DNA of 36,089 nt from Anaerolineaceae bacterium (GCA_009772985.1 WOUS01000016.1:1-36089); one strand, 5' to 3'. Positions 23,796 through 31,156 are shown, counted from the stretch's first letter. Notes: generated from the sequence alone by a model not told the origin. Numbers and translations are program-made.

Positions 23796-24752
23796 ATGAA
23801 AACAGATATTGATGATTTACTTCCGAAATTACAGGATGAAATTCAATACTGCGTAACATGCCAGCCATATGATGGTGGTGACGTTGTATGGGTTCTTGGG
23901 GAGCAAAATGACTTAGAATCTCTGTTTGATGAATACGAAATTCCTGATGATATTCGGGATGAAATTGCCAACAAACTACATTGCCCCAGTTGCGGCAGGC
24001 AGTTTGAACGTTTTGATGATTATGGTGCAAAAACTGAATATGAAAAGCAAGTGGATCAAAAACGTGATGAATGGTTTGCTAAATATAGTGATGAACTAAA
24101 CGACTTTGTCCACTTCATTGAACAATACCCATACTTGGGAGCAAAACACGGGTTAGGTGAAAAAATCATTAACTTATTGCCTGAATTTCCAAAAACAAAC
24201 ATTGAAAATGATAATTGGTATCGGGCTAGAAAAATTAGCGATGGTCATAAGTTTGCTCGCAAAGATATGACCGCTCCAAACCCAGAACAAGTACAAATAG
24301 GTGAAGGTCGTTTTAATCATTATGGGCAAAGTCATTTTTATTTGGCTAAAACGGATATTGGAGCAGCAAAAGAATTACTTGCTATGACTGACGAGAAAAT
24401 CGTCTGGATGCAAAACTTAATCGTCCGAAAAGTCACATCTATACTCGATGTCAGAGTGGGCTTTCATTCGCCAGACCCAGATGCTCCGCTTATCGCTACA
24501 GGATTAATTTATTTTTCTGACGCATTAAACCAAATTGTTGAAAGGAATAAATTTTGGAAGCCAGAGTATTTCGTTCCAAGATTTATTGCAGATGCAGCAA
24601 AACTCGCAGGCTTCGAAGGTATACTTTACACAAGTAATCATCACTATTTTGATAACTTAGTAATATTTGATACATCAAAAATTGAATGTGAATTTGTGGA
24701 TGACCCGTTCATCTTCACGTTACATGATGAACACATAGATTTACCTTTCTAA
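23796..24752 (+). CDS. RES-domain protein with N-terminal zinc finger (cassette 1)
   Basis: Residues about 140-292 match the RES domain: R143/R145 in WYRAR, GRFNHYGQSHFYLA (171-184), E193 in AAKELL and S280 in ILYTSN, then NLVIFD. RES proteins include toxins that degrade NAD+. The N-terminal 130 residues have two cysteine pairs (C19/C22 and C63/C66) typical of a zinc-binding module, then a helical region. Length 318 aa, larger than bare RES toxins (about 150-230 aa). No Xre/DUF2384 antitoxin lies beside it, so a simple toxin-antitoxin pair is not evident. It is AT-rich and occupies cassette 1 of the array. Start ATG 23796 has only a weak AGGA upstream. The NAD+-directed role is inferred from family. 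Confidence 0.8.
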   Translation: MKTDIDDLLPKLQDEIQYCVTCQPYDGGDVVWVLGEQNDLESLFDEYEIPDDIRDEIANKLHCPSCGRQFERFDDYGAKTEYEKQVDQKRDEWFAKYSDELNDFVHFIEQYPYLGAKHGLGEKIINLLPEFPKTNIENDNWYRARKISDGHKFARKDMTAPNPEQVQIGEGRFNHYGQSHFYLAKTDIGAAKELLAMTDEKIVWMQNLIVRKVTSILDVRVGFHSPDPDAPLIATGLIYFSDALNQIVERNKFWKPEYFVPRFIADAAKLAGFEGILYTSNHHYFDNLVIFDTSKIECEFVDDPFIFTLHDEHIDLPF

Positions 24753-24760
24753 TTAAACAC

Positions 24761-24890
24761 GCCCAACAAAGCGTGCACTGGACGCTGGGGATTCTGCCGC
24801 ATTTTCGAGCATTTTTCTGGCTTCGAGTTTTTTCTGCTCCCAAGCAGAGTCCACGCCCGCCCCAGCGCCAGTAACGCAAACCGTTGGCAC
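24761..24890 (+). mobile_element. attC site 1
   Basis: R'' GCCCAAC (24761-24767) and core GTTGGCAC (24883-24890) enclose a foldable site. GCGT (24771-24774) pairs with ACGC (24874-24877), ACTGG (24777-24781) with CCAGT (24868-24872), and CGCTGGGG (24783-24790) with CCCCAGCG (24860-24867). Unpaired bases interrupt the stem, as integrases require. A variable terminal loop of about 70 nt lies between. Confidence 0.78.
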
Positions 24891-24973
24891 GCCCCTTGCA
24901 CAACAAGATAAAAGAGCAAAACCCAAATGATGTGTGCGTGATTGTTATTTCAGACTGATTGAGAGATAAATAC

Positions 24974-25513
24974 ATGACAGCAAATTTAGGTGAAGAAATT
25001 GTCGCCGCTTATCTTCAATACATAAAAGGCTGTGAGTTTATCCAGCAGAATTTATACACGCCTGATGTGCAAGGTGAAATTGATGTTGTAGGAATTGACC
25101 TTGAAACAAAAACAATTTATGTTTGCGAAGTGGCTATTCATCTCGCTACAGGTTTGTACTATGTACCAAGCAATGTCACCAAATTAACGGAGAAGTTTTC
25201 TAAAGACATAGAATACGCAAACAAATATTTTCCTGAGTACACAAGGCAATTTATGTTATGGTCTCCAATAGTCAGAAAATCCCGCGATGGCGCAAAATTC
25301 AACCAAATGGCTGATGTCGAAGCAATCACAACAAACATTCAAACCAAATATGGCGTAACTCTCGAATGTATAATCAATGAAAAATTTTCTGATTGCTTGT
25401 CGGAGTTGCGAGAATATGCTCGTAATGAAACTAAAGAGTTGAAGTCTCCAGTTTTACGGCTAATGCAAATTGAAGAGTCTCTCAAAAAGCATATTGGTAA
25501 AACTGCAAAGTAA
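24974..25513 (+). CDS. PD-(D/E)XK-like nuclease family protein (cassette 2)
   Basis: Residues 1-60 have the layout of the nuclease fold: E7/E8 on the first helix, then GEIDVVGID with D37, then a strand IYVCEVAIHL with E52. The residue where lysine normally sits is alanine (EVA), so catalysis is uncertain. The C-terminal half (about 90-179) is helical and unassigned. Length 179 aa. It starts at ATG 24974; an in-frame TTG 15 bp upstream is less likely. AT-rich, in cassette 2. It could be a lone restriction-type endonuclease, a DNA-repair relative or an anti-phage effector. No methylase partner is nearby. Confidence 0.6.
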   Translation: MTANLGEEIVAAYLQYIKGCEFIQQNLYTPDVQGEIDVVGIDLETKTIYVCEVAIHLATGLYYVPSNVTKLTEKFSKDIEYANKYFPEYTRQFMLWSPIVRKSRDGAKFNQMADVEAITTNIQTKYGVTLECIINEKFSDCLSELREYARNETKELKSPVLRLMQIEESLKKHIGKTAK

Positions 25514-25530
25514 CTTTCCAAGTCAAAAGC

Positions 25531-25667
25531 GTGCCAACAAAGCGTGCAGTGGATTTGTGGGATTCTGCCGCATTTTCAAGCATTTTTCTGGCTTCGGGTT
25601 TTTTCTGCTCCCAAACATTGTCCACGCCCGCCCCAGCGCCATGCTCCGCGAACGCAAACCGTTCGGC
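25531..25667 (+). mobile_element. attC site 2 (partly mismatched arms)
   Basis: It shares the blocks AACAAAGCGTGCA, ATTCTGCCGCATTTTC, GCATTTTTCTGGCTTCG and CACGCCCGCCCCAGCGCCA, and ends AACGCAAACCGTT, as in attC 1. Unlike attC 1, its left inner arm (GTGGATTTGTGGG) does not complement its right inner arm (CCCCAGCGCCATGCTCCGCG), and the final core reads GTTCGGC. It looks chimeric or decayed. Confidence 0.68.
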
Positions 25668-25787
25668 CTCGCGGATCAAGTTGATCGCTCATGGACATGG
25701 GGTCTTAAAGGTTTAAATTTTCCTTTTGAAGGGGATTTCCCTGAAAACGATCCCGCCCGGGTGCTGTTCGCCGGGGCGGAGAATTTT
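25668..25787. other. Gap between cassette array and malQ
   Basis: About 120 bp without a supported gene. The plus strand from 25640 is open (beginning MLRERKPFGLADQVDRS) and runs into antisense of malQ. It could be the remnant of a gene interrupted by the cassettes. CCGCCC/GGGCGG arms near 25758-25785 might form a weak hairpin after malQ. Nothing else is seen. Confidence 0.35.
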
Positions 25788-27269
25788 TTACCTCTGGTAC
25801 AACCAGTTCATTTCCCGTATCCTGTCCTGCAATTCCCCACTCGCGGCCTCCTCGCCCATGCGCCATTCCCAGTTGCCGCCCAGGCGCGAGGGGAAGTTGA
25901 AACGCGCCTCCGTGCCCAGATCGAGGAAATCCTGCATCGGGGCGAGGGAAAAGACCGCCGTGGAGCGCCAGACGGCGCGGATCAGGTCCCAGGCAAAATC
26001 GGAGCCGTCCACGCGCAGGTAGCGGCGGGCAAAGTCCTTTTCGTGGCCGGGCGCGGCGGCGTACCAGCCATTGGCGGTATCGTTATCGTGCGTGCCGGTA
26101 TAAGCGACGCAGTTCTGCGGGTAATGATGCGGCAGGAAAGCATTGTCCGGGCCGGAGAAGGCGAACTGCAGCACCTTCATCCCCGGCAGGGCGAACTGGT
26201 CGCGCAGGGCGGTGACGTCGGGCGTGATCAGGCCGAGGTCCTCGGCGATGATTGGCAGGTCCGCGCCCAGGCTGGAGCGGATGGCAGTGAACAGGTCCGC
26301 ACCCGGACCGGGAACCCAGCGCCCGGTCTCGGCCGTCGGCGCGCCGCCGGGGATTTCCCAGTACCCGGCAAAGCCGCGGAAGTGGTCGATGCGCACGATG
26401 TCCACAGTCGCCAGGGTAAAGCGCAACCGCTCCAGCCACCAGGCATAGCCGGTGGATTTGTGCACGTCCCAGCGGTAGAGCGGATTGCCCCACAACTGCC
26501 CGGTCGGCGAAAAGTAGTCCGGCGGGACGCCCGCCACGACCGTCGGCCTGCCGGCCGCGTCGAGGAAGAACAGGTCGGGGTGCGACCAGACGTCGGAGGA
26601 GTCCATCGCCACGAAGATGGGCGCGTCGCCGATGATGCGCAGTCCCTTCTGGTGAGCGTAGTTTCGCAGGTCATGCCACTGGCGGAAGAAAACAAATTGG
26701 TAAAACGTAAAACGCAAAATGGCATCTTTGAGCGACTTGCGCGCCTCGTCCAGTGCGGCGGGGCCGCGGCGGCGCAAAGGCTCCGGCCAGCCGTCCCAGG
26801 CCCCGCCTCCGTGGGACTCCTTGATCGCCATGAAGAGGGCATAATCTTCGAGCCAGGAAGCGTTGTCGGCGCAGAAAGAGTCAAATTCAACGGGCGCAGG
26901 TCCACGGTCCAGAAAGCAGCGGAAGGCTTTTTCGAGCAGGTTGAGTTTCCAGGGGATGAGCCGCCCGAAGTCCACCTTGAGCGGGTCGAAATCCAGTTTC
27001 TCGATCAGGTCGTTCGAATGGAGCAGTCCGTCACGCAGGAGGAAATCGGGGCTGATGAGGTAGGGGTTCCCGGCGAAGGCCGAGAAGCACTGGTAGGGCG
27101 AATCGCCGTAACCGGTGGGACCGAGGGGCAGCACCTGCCAGAGTTTGCAGCCGGCGGCGGCGAGCCAGTCCACCCAGCGGTAGGCGGCGGGACCGAGATC
27201 GCCGATGCCGTAGGGGCCGGGCAGGCTGGAGGGGTGCAGGAGGATGCCGGAGGCGCGTTCAAATTTCAT
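25788..27269 (-). CDS. malQ: 4-alpha-glucanotransferase (amylomaltase, GH77)
   Basis: Transfers alpha-1,4-glucan segments between maltodextrins and releases glucose, remodelling glycogen-derived chains. The N-terminus has SGILLHPSSLPGPYGIGDLG, SPYQCFSAFAGNPYLIS follows, the nucleophile is D295 in RIDHFRGF, the acid/base is E343 in IIAEDLG, and TGTHDND comes later. Length (493 aa) is normal for bacterial amylomaltase. The ATG lies 11 bp inside the 3' end of glgC, so the two are coupled. It is the last gene of glgA-glgC-malQ. All key residues are present. Confidence 0.95.
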   Translation of the reverse strand: MKFERASGILLHPSSLPGPYGIGDLGPAAYRWVDWLAAAGCKLWQVLPLGPTGYGDSPYQCFSAFAGNPYLISPDFLLRDGLLHSNDLIEKLDFDPLKVDFGRLIPWKLNLLEKAFRCFLDRGPAPVEFDSFCADNASWLEDYALFMAIKESHGGGAWDGWPEPLRRRGPAALDEARKSLKDAILRFTFYQFVFFRQWHDLRNYAHQKGLRIIGDAPIFVAMDSSDVWSHPDLFFLDAAGRPTVVAGVPPDYFSPTGQLWGNPLYRWDVHKSTGYAWWLERLRFTLATVDIVRIDHFRGFAGYWEIPGGAPTAETGRWVPGPGADLFTAIRSSLGADLPIIAEDLGLITPDVTALRDQFALPGMKVLQFAFSGPDNAFLPHHYPQNCVAYTGTHDNDTANGWYAAAPGHEKDFARRYLRVDGSDFAWDLIRAVWRSTAVFSLAPMQDFLDLGTEARFNFPSRLGGNWEWRMGEEAASGELQDRIREMNWLYQR

Positions 27270-28521
27270 AAGGTTGTCGCTTCGTCTCGATGGTTTCGCC
27301 CGCTTTCACCAGCGGGCCGGGATAGTCGGAGGCGGCCACATCGGTGCCGACCGCCGCGTCCGGTTCGATGACCATGCCCGCCGGGACAACGCTGTTCTTG
27401 CCCACCACCGCCAGGCGGATATCCGGGACGCCGACCCCGCCGCCGACGCGGGCATTCTTTTCAACATGCACGCGCTTATCGAGGATGGCGCGCTCGACCA
27501 CCGCCCCGCTTTCGACGATGCAATCGGTCATCAGGATGGATTCGCGCACCACCGCGCCGGGGCGGACAATGACGCCCGGCGACAGAACGCTGCTCTCGAC
27601 GCGGGCGTTATCCTGGATATAGCATCCGTCCGATAACATGCTGGCGTAGACGCAGGCATTGTCGGGGAAACGGACGGGCGGACGTTCCTCGGTGCGGGTG
27701 TGGATGATCCAGCGGCGGTCGTAGAGTTTCAACGGCGGGTTGGGCGAAAGCATGTCCATGTGCGCCTGCCAGTAGGATTGGATCGTGCCGACGTCCATCC
27801 AGTAGCCGGTGTAGGGGAAGGCGATGATGCGCGCCTTTTCCCTGACCAACTGCGGCAGGATATCCTTGCCAAAATCGTGCGAGGACTCTTTGCGCTGGTG
27901 GTCCTCCCAGAGAACACGGTCGAGGAGTTCGCGGTTGAACAGGTAGACGCCCATGTTGATCAGGTCGGAGGGCGGGTCTTTCGGTTTCTCGACGAAAGAC
28001 TTGACACGGTACTTTTTATCCACGCTGACCACGCCGAAGCGGGAGGCCTCGGCCAGCGGGACGCGCACGACGGCCATGGTCAGGTCGGCCTGCTGGTCCA
28101 TGTGGAAGGTGATCATTGGGTCGTAATCCATCGTGTAGATGTGGTCGCCCGACAGGATGAGGATCAGGTCCGGGGAGCCTTGCTTGATAAAGGTGAAGTT
28201 CTGCTGGACGGCGTCGGCAGTGCCCATGAACCAGTCGGCGTCGGAGCGCGCCTTGTAGGGCGTCAGGATGCGGACGCCGCCGGTGAAGTCGCGCGCCAGG
28301 TCCCAGGGGCCGCCCGAACCGATGTGTTCGATCAGCGATTGCGGACGGTACTGTGCCAGCACCATCACGTCGAAGATATTGGAGTTAACGCAGTTGGAGA
28401 GGGCAAAATCAATGATGCGGTACTTCCCGGCAAATGGGACGGCCGGCTTGGTGCGTTTGGCGGTGAGCGCACTCAGCCGGGCGCCCTCCCCCCCTGCCAT
28501 GATGATGGCACGCGTTTTCAT
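27259..28521 (-). CDS. glgC: Glucose-1-phosphate adenylyltransferase
   Basis: Makes ADP-glucose from ATP and glucose-1-phosphate, the committed step of bacterial glycogen synthesis. The N-terminal nucleotidyltransferase domain has IIMAGGEGARLSALT, KRTKPAVPFAGKYRIIDFALSN, GTADAVQQN and SGDHIYTMDY, and sugar-phosphate binding is at FVEKPK. The C-terminal left-handed beta-helix (about 300-400) contributes to allostery. Length (420 aa) is typical. GAGGTG lies 4 nt before the ATG. The 122-bp gap to glgA holds a 7-bp tandem repeat and a palindrome. Coupled to malQ downstream. Confidence 0.96.
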   Translation of the reverse strand: MKTRAIIMAGGEGARLSALTAKRTKPAVPFAGKYRIIDFALSNCVNSNIFDVMVLAQYRPQSLIEHIGSGGPWDLARDFTGGVRILTPYKARSDADWFMGTADAVQQNFTFIKQGSPDLILILSGDHIYTMDYDPMITFHMDQQADLTMAVVRVPLAEASRFGVVSVDKKYRVKSFVEKPKDPPSDLINMGVYLFNRELLDRVLWEDHQRKESSHDFGKDILPQLVREKARIIAFPYTGYWMDVGTIQSYWQAHMDMLSPNPPLKLYDRRWIIHTRTEERPPVRFPDNACVYASMLSDGCYIQDNARVESSVLSPGVIVRPGAVVRESILMTDCIVESGAVVERAILDKRVHVEKNARVGGGVGVPDIRLAVVGKNSVVPAGMVIEPDAAVGTDVAASDYPGPLVKAGETIETKRQPYEI

Positions 28522-28544
28522 GGGTCACCTCGGGGTCTGTGGTC

Positions 28545-28586
28545 AGTATTCAGTGTACAGTATTCAGTGTACAGTATTCAGTATTC
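28545..28586. repeat. Six tandem 7-bp units (AGTATTC/AGTGTAC)
   Basis: The units run AGTATTC, AGTGTAC, AGTATTC, AGTGTAC, AGTATTC, AGTATTC in the glgA-glgC gap. They resemble in length and core (AGT) the heptamer in the ileS T-box leader. Confidence 0.88.
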
Positions 28587-28592
28587 AGTTTT

Positions 28593-28624
28593 GATGCAGG
28601 GCGAAATTAATTTCGCCTTACATC
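28593..28624. repeat. Intergenic palindrome after glgA
   Basis: GGCGAAATT-AATTTCGCC is an 18-bp perfect palindrome, extended by GATG/CATC at the ends. It has the same plan (TGYAGGG...CCYTACA) as the elements found inside ileS and the alpha-galactosidase gene. Without a T-run it is a poor terminator. Confidence 0.7.
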
Positions 28625-28643
28625 AGGAACCGGCAAATGTCGC

Positions 28644-30086
28644 TTACGAAGAAGTGAGCGAGTGATAGAGCATGGCGTACTGGCGGGCGGGACGCGGCCA
28701 GGAGAAGTCGGCGCTCATGCCGTTGCGCTGGTAGCGCTGCCACTTCGCCGGGTTGGCGTAGACGCCCAGGGCGCGTTCGAGCGCCTCGGCCAGGTCGGCC
28801 GGTTCGGCCTTCCTGAACAGGAAGCCGGTGCGCCCCTCCTCGACCGTATCCTTCAGCCCGCCGGTGGCGCGGACGACCGGCACGCAGCCGTAGCGCATGG
28901 CGATCATCTGCGCCAGTCCGCAGGGTTCGTAGCGCGAGGGCATCAGGAACATGTCTGCCCCGGCATAGATGAGCCGTCCCAGCGGAGCATCGTAGCGGAG
29001 CGCCACGCGGACGCGGTCGTGGAAGTCGGCCTGCAGGTTCGCGGCCAGGTTCTCGAGCGCCGGGTCGCCGGAGCCGAGCATGACGAACTGCCACGCGTGG
29101 GAGGCGGACTGGCGCAGGGCGTCGAAGGCCAGGTCCTGGCCCTTCTGCCGGTCCACCCGCCCGACCATCGCCAGGAGCGGGATGCGCGGGTCTTCGGGCA
29201 GTCCCAGCGACTTCTGCAGGGCGGCTTTGCTGGCGGAGCGCGGCTCCAGGTTCGCGGCGGAGAACGGCGCCGGGATGGCCGCGTCGGCCGCCGGGTCCCA
29301 GCCCGACACGTCCAACCCGTTGAGGATGCCGGTGATGGACTCGCGGCGGCTGTTCAGGTAGGACTCCAGCCCGCAGCCGAAGTCGGGCGTCAGGATCTCG
29401 CGGGCGTACGCGGGCGAGACCGGCACGATGGCGTCCGCCGCCCACAGGCCGAGCGGCAGGAAGAAGGTGCGCGCCCATTGCGGGAGGGCATCGTCGTTGA
29501 GCGGCATCAGGCCGTAGGCGTTCAACGCGTCGGCCGCCTCGCCGCCCATGTAGGGCAGGTTGTGGAGCGTCAGCAGCGTGCGGACGCGCGCCAGCACCGG
29601 GTCGCCGCGGCGGGCGCGCAGGGCGTAGAGCGCCAGCGCGGTGTGCCAGTCGTTGGCGTGGAGGATGTCGGGCTGCCAGTCCACGTGGCGCAGCATTTCC
29701 AGCACGGCCAGGGAGAAGAAGGCGTATTTTTCGCGGTCGAGGGCCGGGTCCGGCGAGTAGACGCTGGGGGAAGCGGAGAGCGGGTGGCCGCTGATGAAAT
29801 AGACCGGCATCCCGTTCAGCGAGGTCTCGAACACCTGGGCGGGAATGCTCCCGCCACTCCGGTAGACCTGGAACTCGGCCACCGGGCGCATGGTGGTGGA
29901 CTCGGCGCGGCTGTGGAGATGGAGCGGCAGCACCAGGCGGACGTCCAGCGCGGCCCCGTGCGTCGCCTGGTACGGCAGCGCGCGCAGGGCCAGCGGCAGG
30001 GACCCGGCCACGTCGGCCAGGCCGCCGACCTTGACGAACGGTTCGGCTTCAGCGGCAAGGAAGAGGACATTGATCGAGGCAGGCAT
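28644..30086 (-). CDS. glgA: Glycogen synthase (ADP-glucose, GT5)
   Basis: Extends alpha-1,4-glucan using ADP-glucose. The ADP-glucose lysine is K19 in KVGGLADV. DILHANDWHTAL, GILNGLDVSGWDPAAD, MVGRVDRQKGQDL and SRYEPCGLAQMIAMRYG (catalytic Glu) are all present. Length (480 aa) is normal. No Shine-Dalgarno is present. TAAAAT lies 7 nt before the ATG at 30086, so the mRNA may be leaderless. It is the first gene of glgA-glgC-malQ. No glgB or glgP is seen in the window. Confidence 0.96.
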   Translation of the reverse strand: MPASINVLFLAAEAEPFVKVGGLADVAGSLPLALRALPYQATHGAALDVRLVLPLHLHSRAESTTMRPVAEFQVYRSGGSIPAQVFETSLNGMPVYFISGHPLSASPSVYSPDPALDREKYAFFSLAVLEMLRHVDWQPDILHANDWHTALALYALRARRGDPVLARVRTLLTLHNLPYMGGEAADALNAYGLMPLNDDALPQWARTFFLPLGLWAADAIVPVSPAYAREILTPDFGCGLESYLNSRRESITGILNGLDVSGWDPAADAAIPAPFSAANLEPRSASKAALQKSLGLPEDPRIPLLAMVGRVDRQKGQDLAFDALRQSASHAWQFVMLGSGDPALENLAANLQADFHDRVRVALRYDAPLGRLIYAGADMFLMPSRYEPCGLAQMIAMRYGCVPVVRATGGLKDTVEEGRTGFLFRKAEPADLAEALERALGVYANPAKWQRYQRNGMSADFSWPRPARQYAMLYHSLTSS

Positions 30087-30093
30087 CGAGTCT

Positions 30094-30099
30094 ATTTTA
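30094..30099 (-). promoter_or_regulatory. Candidate -10 box of glgA (leaderless start)
   Basis: TAAAAT on the minus strand ends 7 nt before the glgA ATG. The -35 is unclear. Confidence 0.4.
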
Positions 30100-30140
30100 C
30101 AACAGTTCCCCGTTTTACGGCGTGCAATATCCTTGCTGAC

Positions 30141-30180
30141 GCCCCCACCCCTGCCCCTCCCCCAAACCGGAGGAGGGGCG
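30141..30180. repeat. C-rich/G-rich intergenic hairpin
   Basis: GCCCCTCC (30153-30160) and GGAGGGGC (30172-30179) form an 8-bp stem within C-runs, 10 bp after the MerR-family stop. It resembles the in-frame element at 20753-20786 in tkt. Confidence 0.6.
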
Positions 30181-30190
30181 ATGGACGGGT

Positions 30191-31021
30191 TCAGGCTTTC
30201 GCCACCGGGAACTGGATCTCAGTCACCGTCTCCGGGTCGGTCTGGTTGACCATGCCATTCCCCTGCTCGGTAACATGCAAGTAGATTTCGCGCCCCGGCC
30301 CGCAGGTGCGGTAGCCGTTAGCCTCGATCCATTTCGCAATGGCATTGTAGGCCTCGCTGAGGGTGGTGAACGGCCCGTGGTGGATGGTGCAGGCCATCGT
30401 CTCGACCGCCGGGAGAGTGTAAACTTTCACCCGTTCACTGGCTTTTACATCGCCGGCGATGGGTTCGCAGGCCTCGATGTCCCAGTCTTTTTCTTTGTAC
30501 TCATCGTCGTGATACAGACTGAAGCAGGGTGCGACCGGGCGGACGCGCTGCCTGGCGAGATATCCTTCCAGCTCGCTCCACAGTGATCCCTGCTGCGGCG
30601 GGGTCGGGACAACGCCCCGGACCGATGCGATCTTGATGGGCTCGACTTTCTTGATGACAACATCGTACTTTGACATGGAATCCTCCTGTTCGATTTGTCT
30701 CAGCCACAAATCCACCCGCTCGAGGCGTTCCGCTTCCTCCTGGACCGTCTGCCTGATCTCCGCCTGGCGCAGTTTCAGCATCCCGCGCATCTGTTCGGCA
30801 GACAGGGCGCTTTCGAGGAGACGGCCGATCTCCTCCAGCGAGAAGCCCAGGTCCTTGAGCGCCAGGATGCGGTGCAGGCGAGGCAGTTGGTCGAACTCGT
30901 AGTAGCGGTAGCCGGTGAAGCGATCCACGCTGACGGGCTTGAGCAGGCCCATCTCGTCGTAGAAGCGCAGCGCCTTGATGGACACACGGCTGAGTTTGGA
31001 AAAGTCTCCGATCCGGATCAT
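30191..31021 (-). CDS. MerR-family regulator with GyrI-like effector domain
   Basis: Transcription activator of the BmrR type. Residues 1-70 are the winged helix (IRIGDFSKLSRVSIKALRFYDEMGLL, GYRYYEFDQL). A coiled coil spans about 80-118. A GyrI-like small-molecule-binding domain follows (about 122-276: VVIKKVEPIKIASVRG, then HHGPFTTLSEAYNAIAKWIEANGY). The start is ATG 31021 rather than an in-frame TTG at 31036, because the TTG lies upstream of the -10 box. The promoter has the elongated 19-bp spacer and dyad typical of MerR targets, so it probably activates itself, likely in response to a lipophilic cation or drug-like ligand (inferred from family). The mRNA appears leaderless. Confidence 0.92.
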   Translation of the reverse strand: MIRIGDFSKLSRVSIKALRFYDEMGLLKPVSVDRFTGYRYYEFDQLPRLHRILALKDLGFSLEEIGRLLESALSAEQMRGMLKLRQAEIRQTVQEEAERLERVDLWLRQIEQEDSMSKYDVVIKKVEPIKIASVRGVVPTPPQQGSLWSELEGYLARQRVRPVAPCFSLYHDDEYKEKDWDIEACEPIAGDVKASERVKVYTLPAVETMACTIHHGPFTTLSEAYNAIAKWIEANGYRTCGPGREIYLHVTEQGNGMVNQTDPETVTEIQFPVAKA

Positions 31022-31027
31022 GGCTGT

Positions 31028-31058
31028 GTTATACAACCTCCAGTAACGGGAGAGTCAA
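31028..31058 (-). promoter_or_regulatory. MerR-type promoter/operator with 19-bp spacer
   Basis: On the minus strand, TTGACT (31053-31058) and TATAAC (31028-31033) are separated by 19 bp, and the spacer contains the dyad CTCC-CGTTACT-GGAG. The -10 ends 6 nt before the ATG. Overlong spacers with a central dyad are the hallmark of promoters untwisted by MerR proteins. Confidence 0.82.
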
Positions 31059-31099
31059 GAGGATACGAAGCCCATTTTACGCCAAGTCCACAAAAACCT

Positions 31100-31156
31100 G
31101 ACAACGAATTTGGAACGAATAAACGAATTCCCACGCTCATCCGTCTACTCGTTGTC
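31100..31156. repeat. ACGAAT repeats with terminal dyad
   Basis: GACAACGA (31100-31107) pairs with TCGTTGTC (31149-31156). Between and beside them ACGAAT occurs three times. This is the only structure seen in the 218-bp gap apart from the two divergent promoters. Confidence 0.5.

Larger units (their letters stand above)
23752..25661 (+). mobile_element. Two-cassette integron-type array (no integrase in window)
   Basis: Two AT-rich units lie head to tail, each with one ORF and a 3' attC-like site of about 130 bp. Cassette 1 runs from GTTGGGC (core at 23751-23757) to GTTGGCAC (24883-24890). Its own R'' is GCCCAAC (24761-24767), the exact complement of its left core. Cassette 2 begins with GTTGGCAC and its R'' is GTGCCAAC (25531-25538), again the exact complement. 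Matching R'' with the unit's own left end is what excised circular integron cassettes require. The two attC sites share long identical blocks. No intI is present, so in this window it is a cassette cluster without an integrase. Codon use differs sharply from the GC-rich neighbours. Confidence 0.75.

Noticed and set aside
24761..25667. CRISPR array
   Set aside because: The two similar 130-bp blocks are about 640 bp apart with a gene between them, and there are no short regular repeats or cas genes. They fit attC sites.
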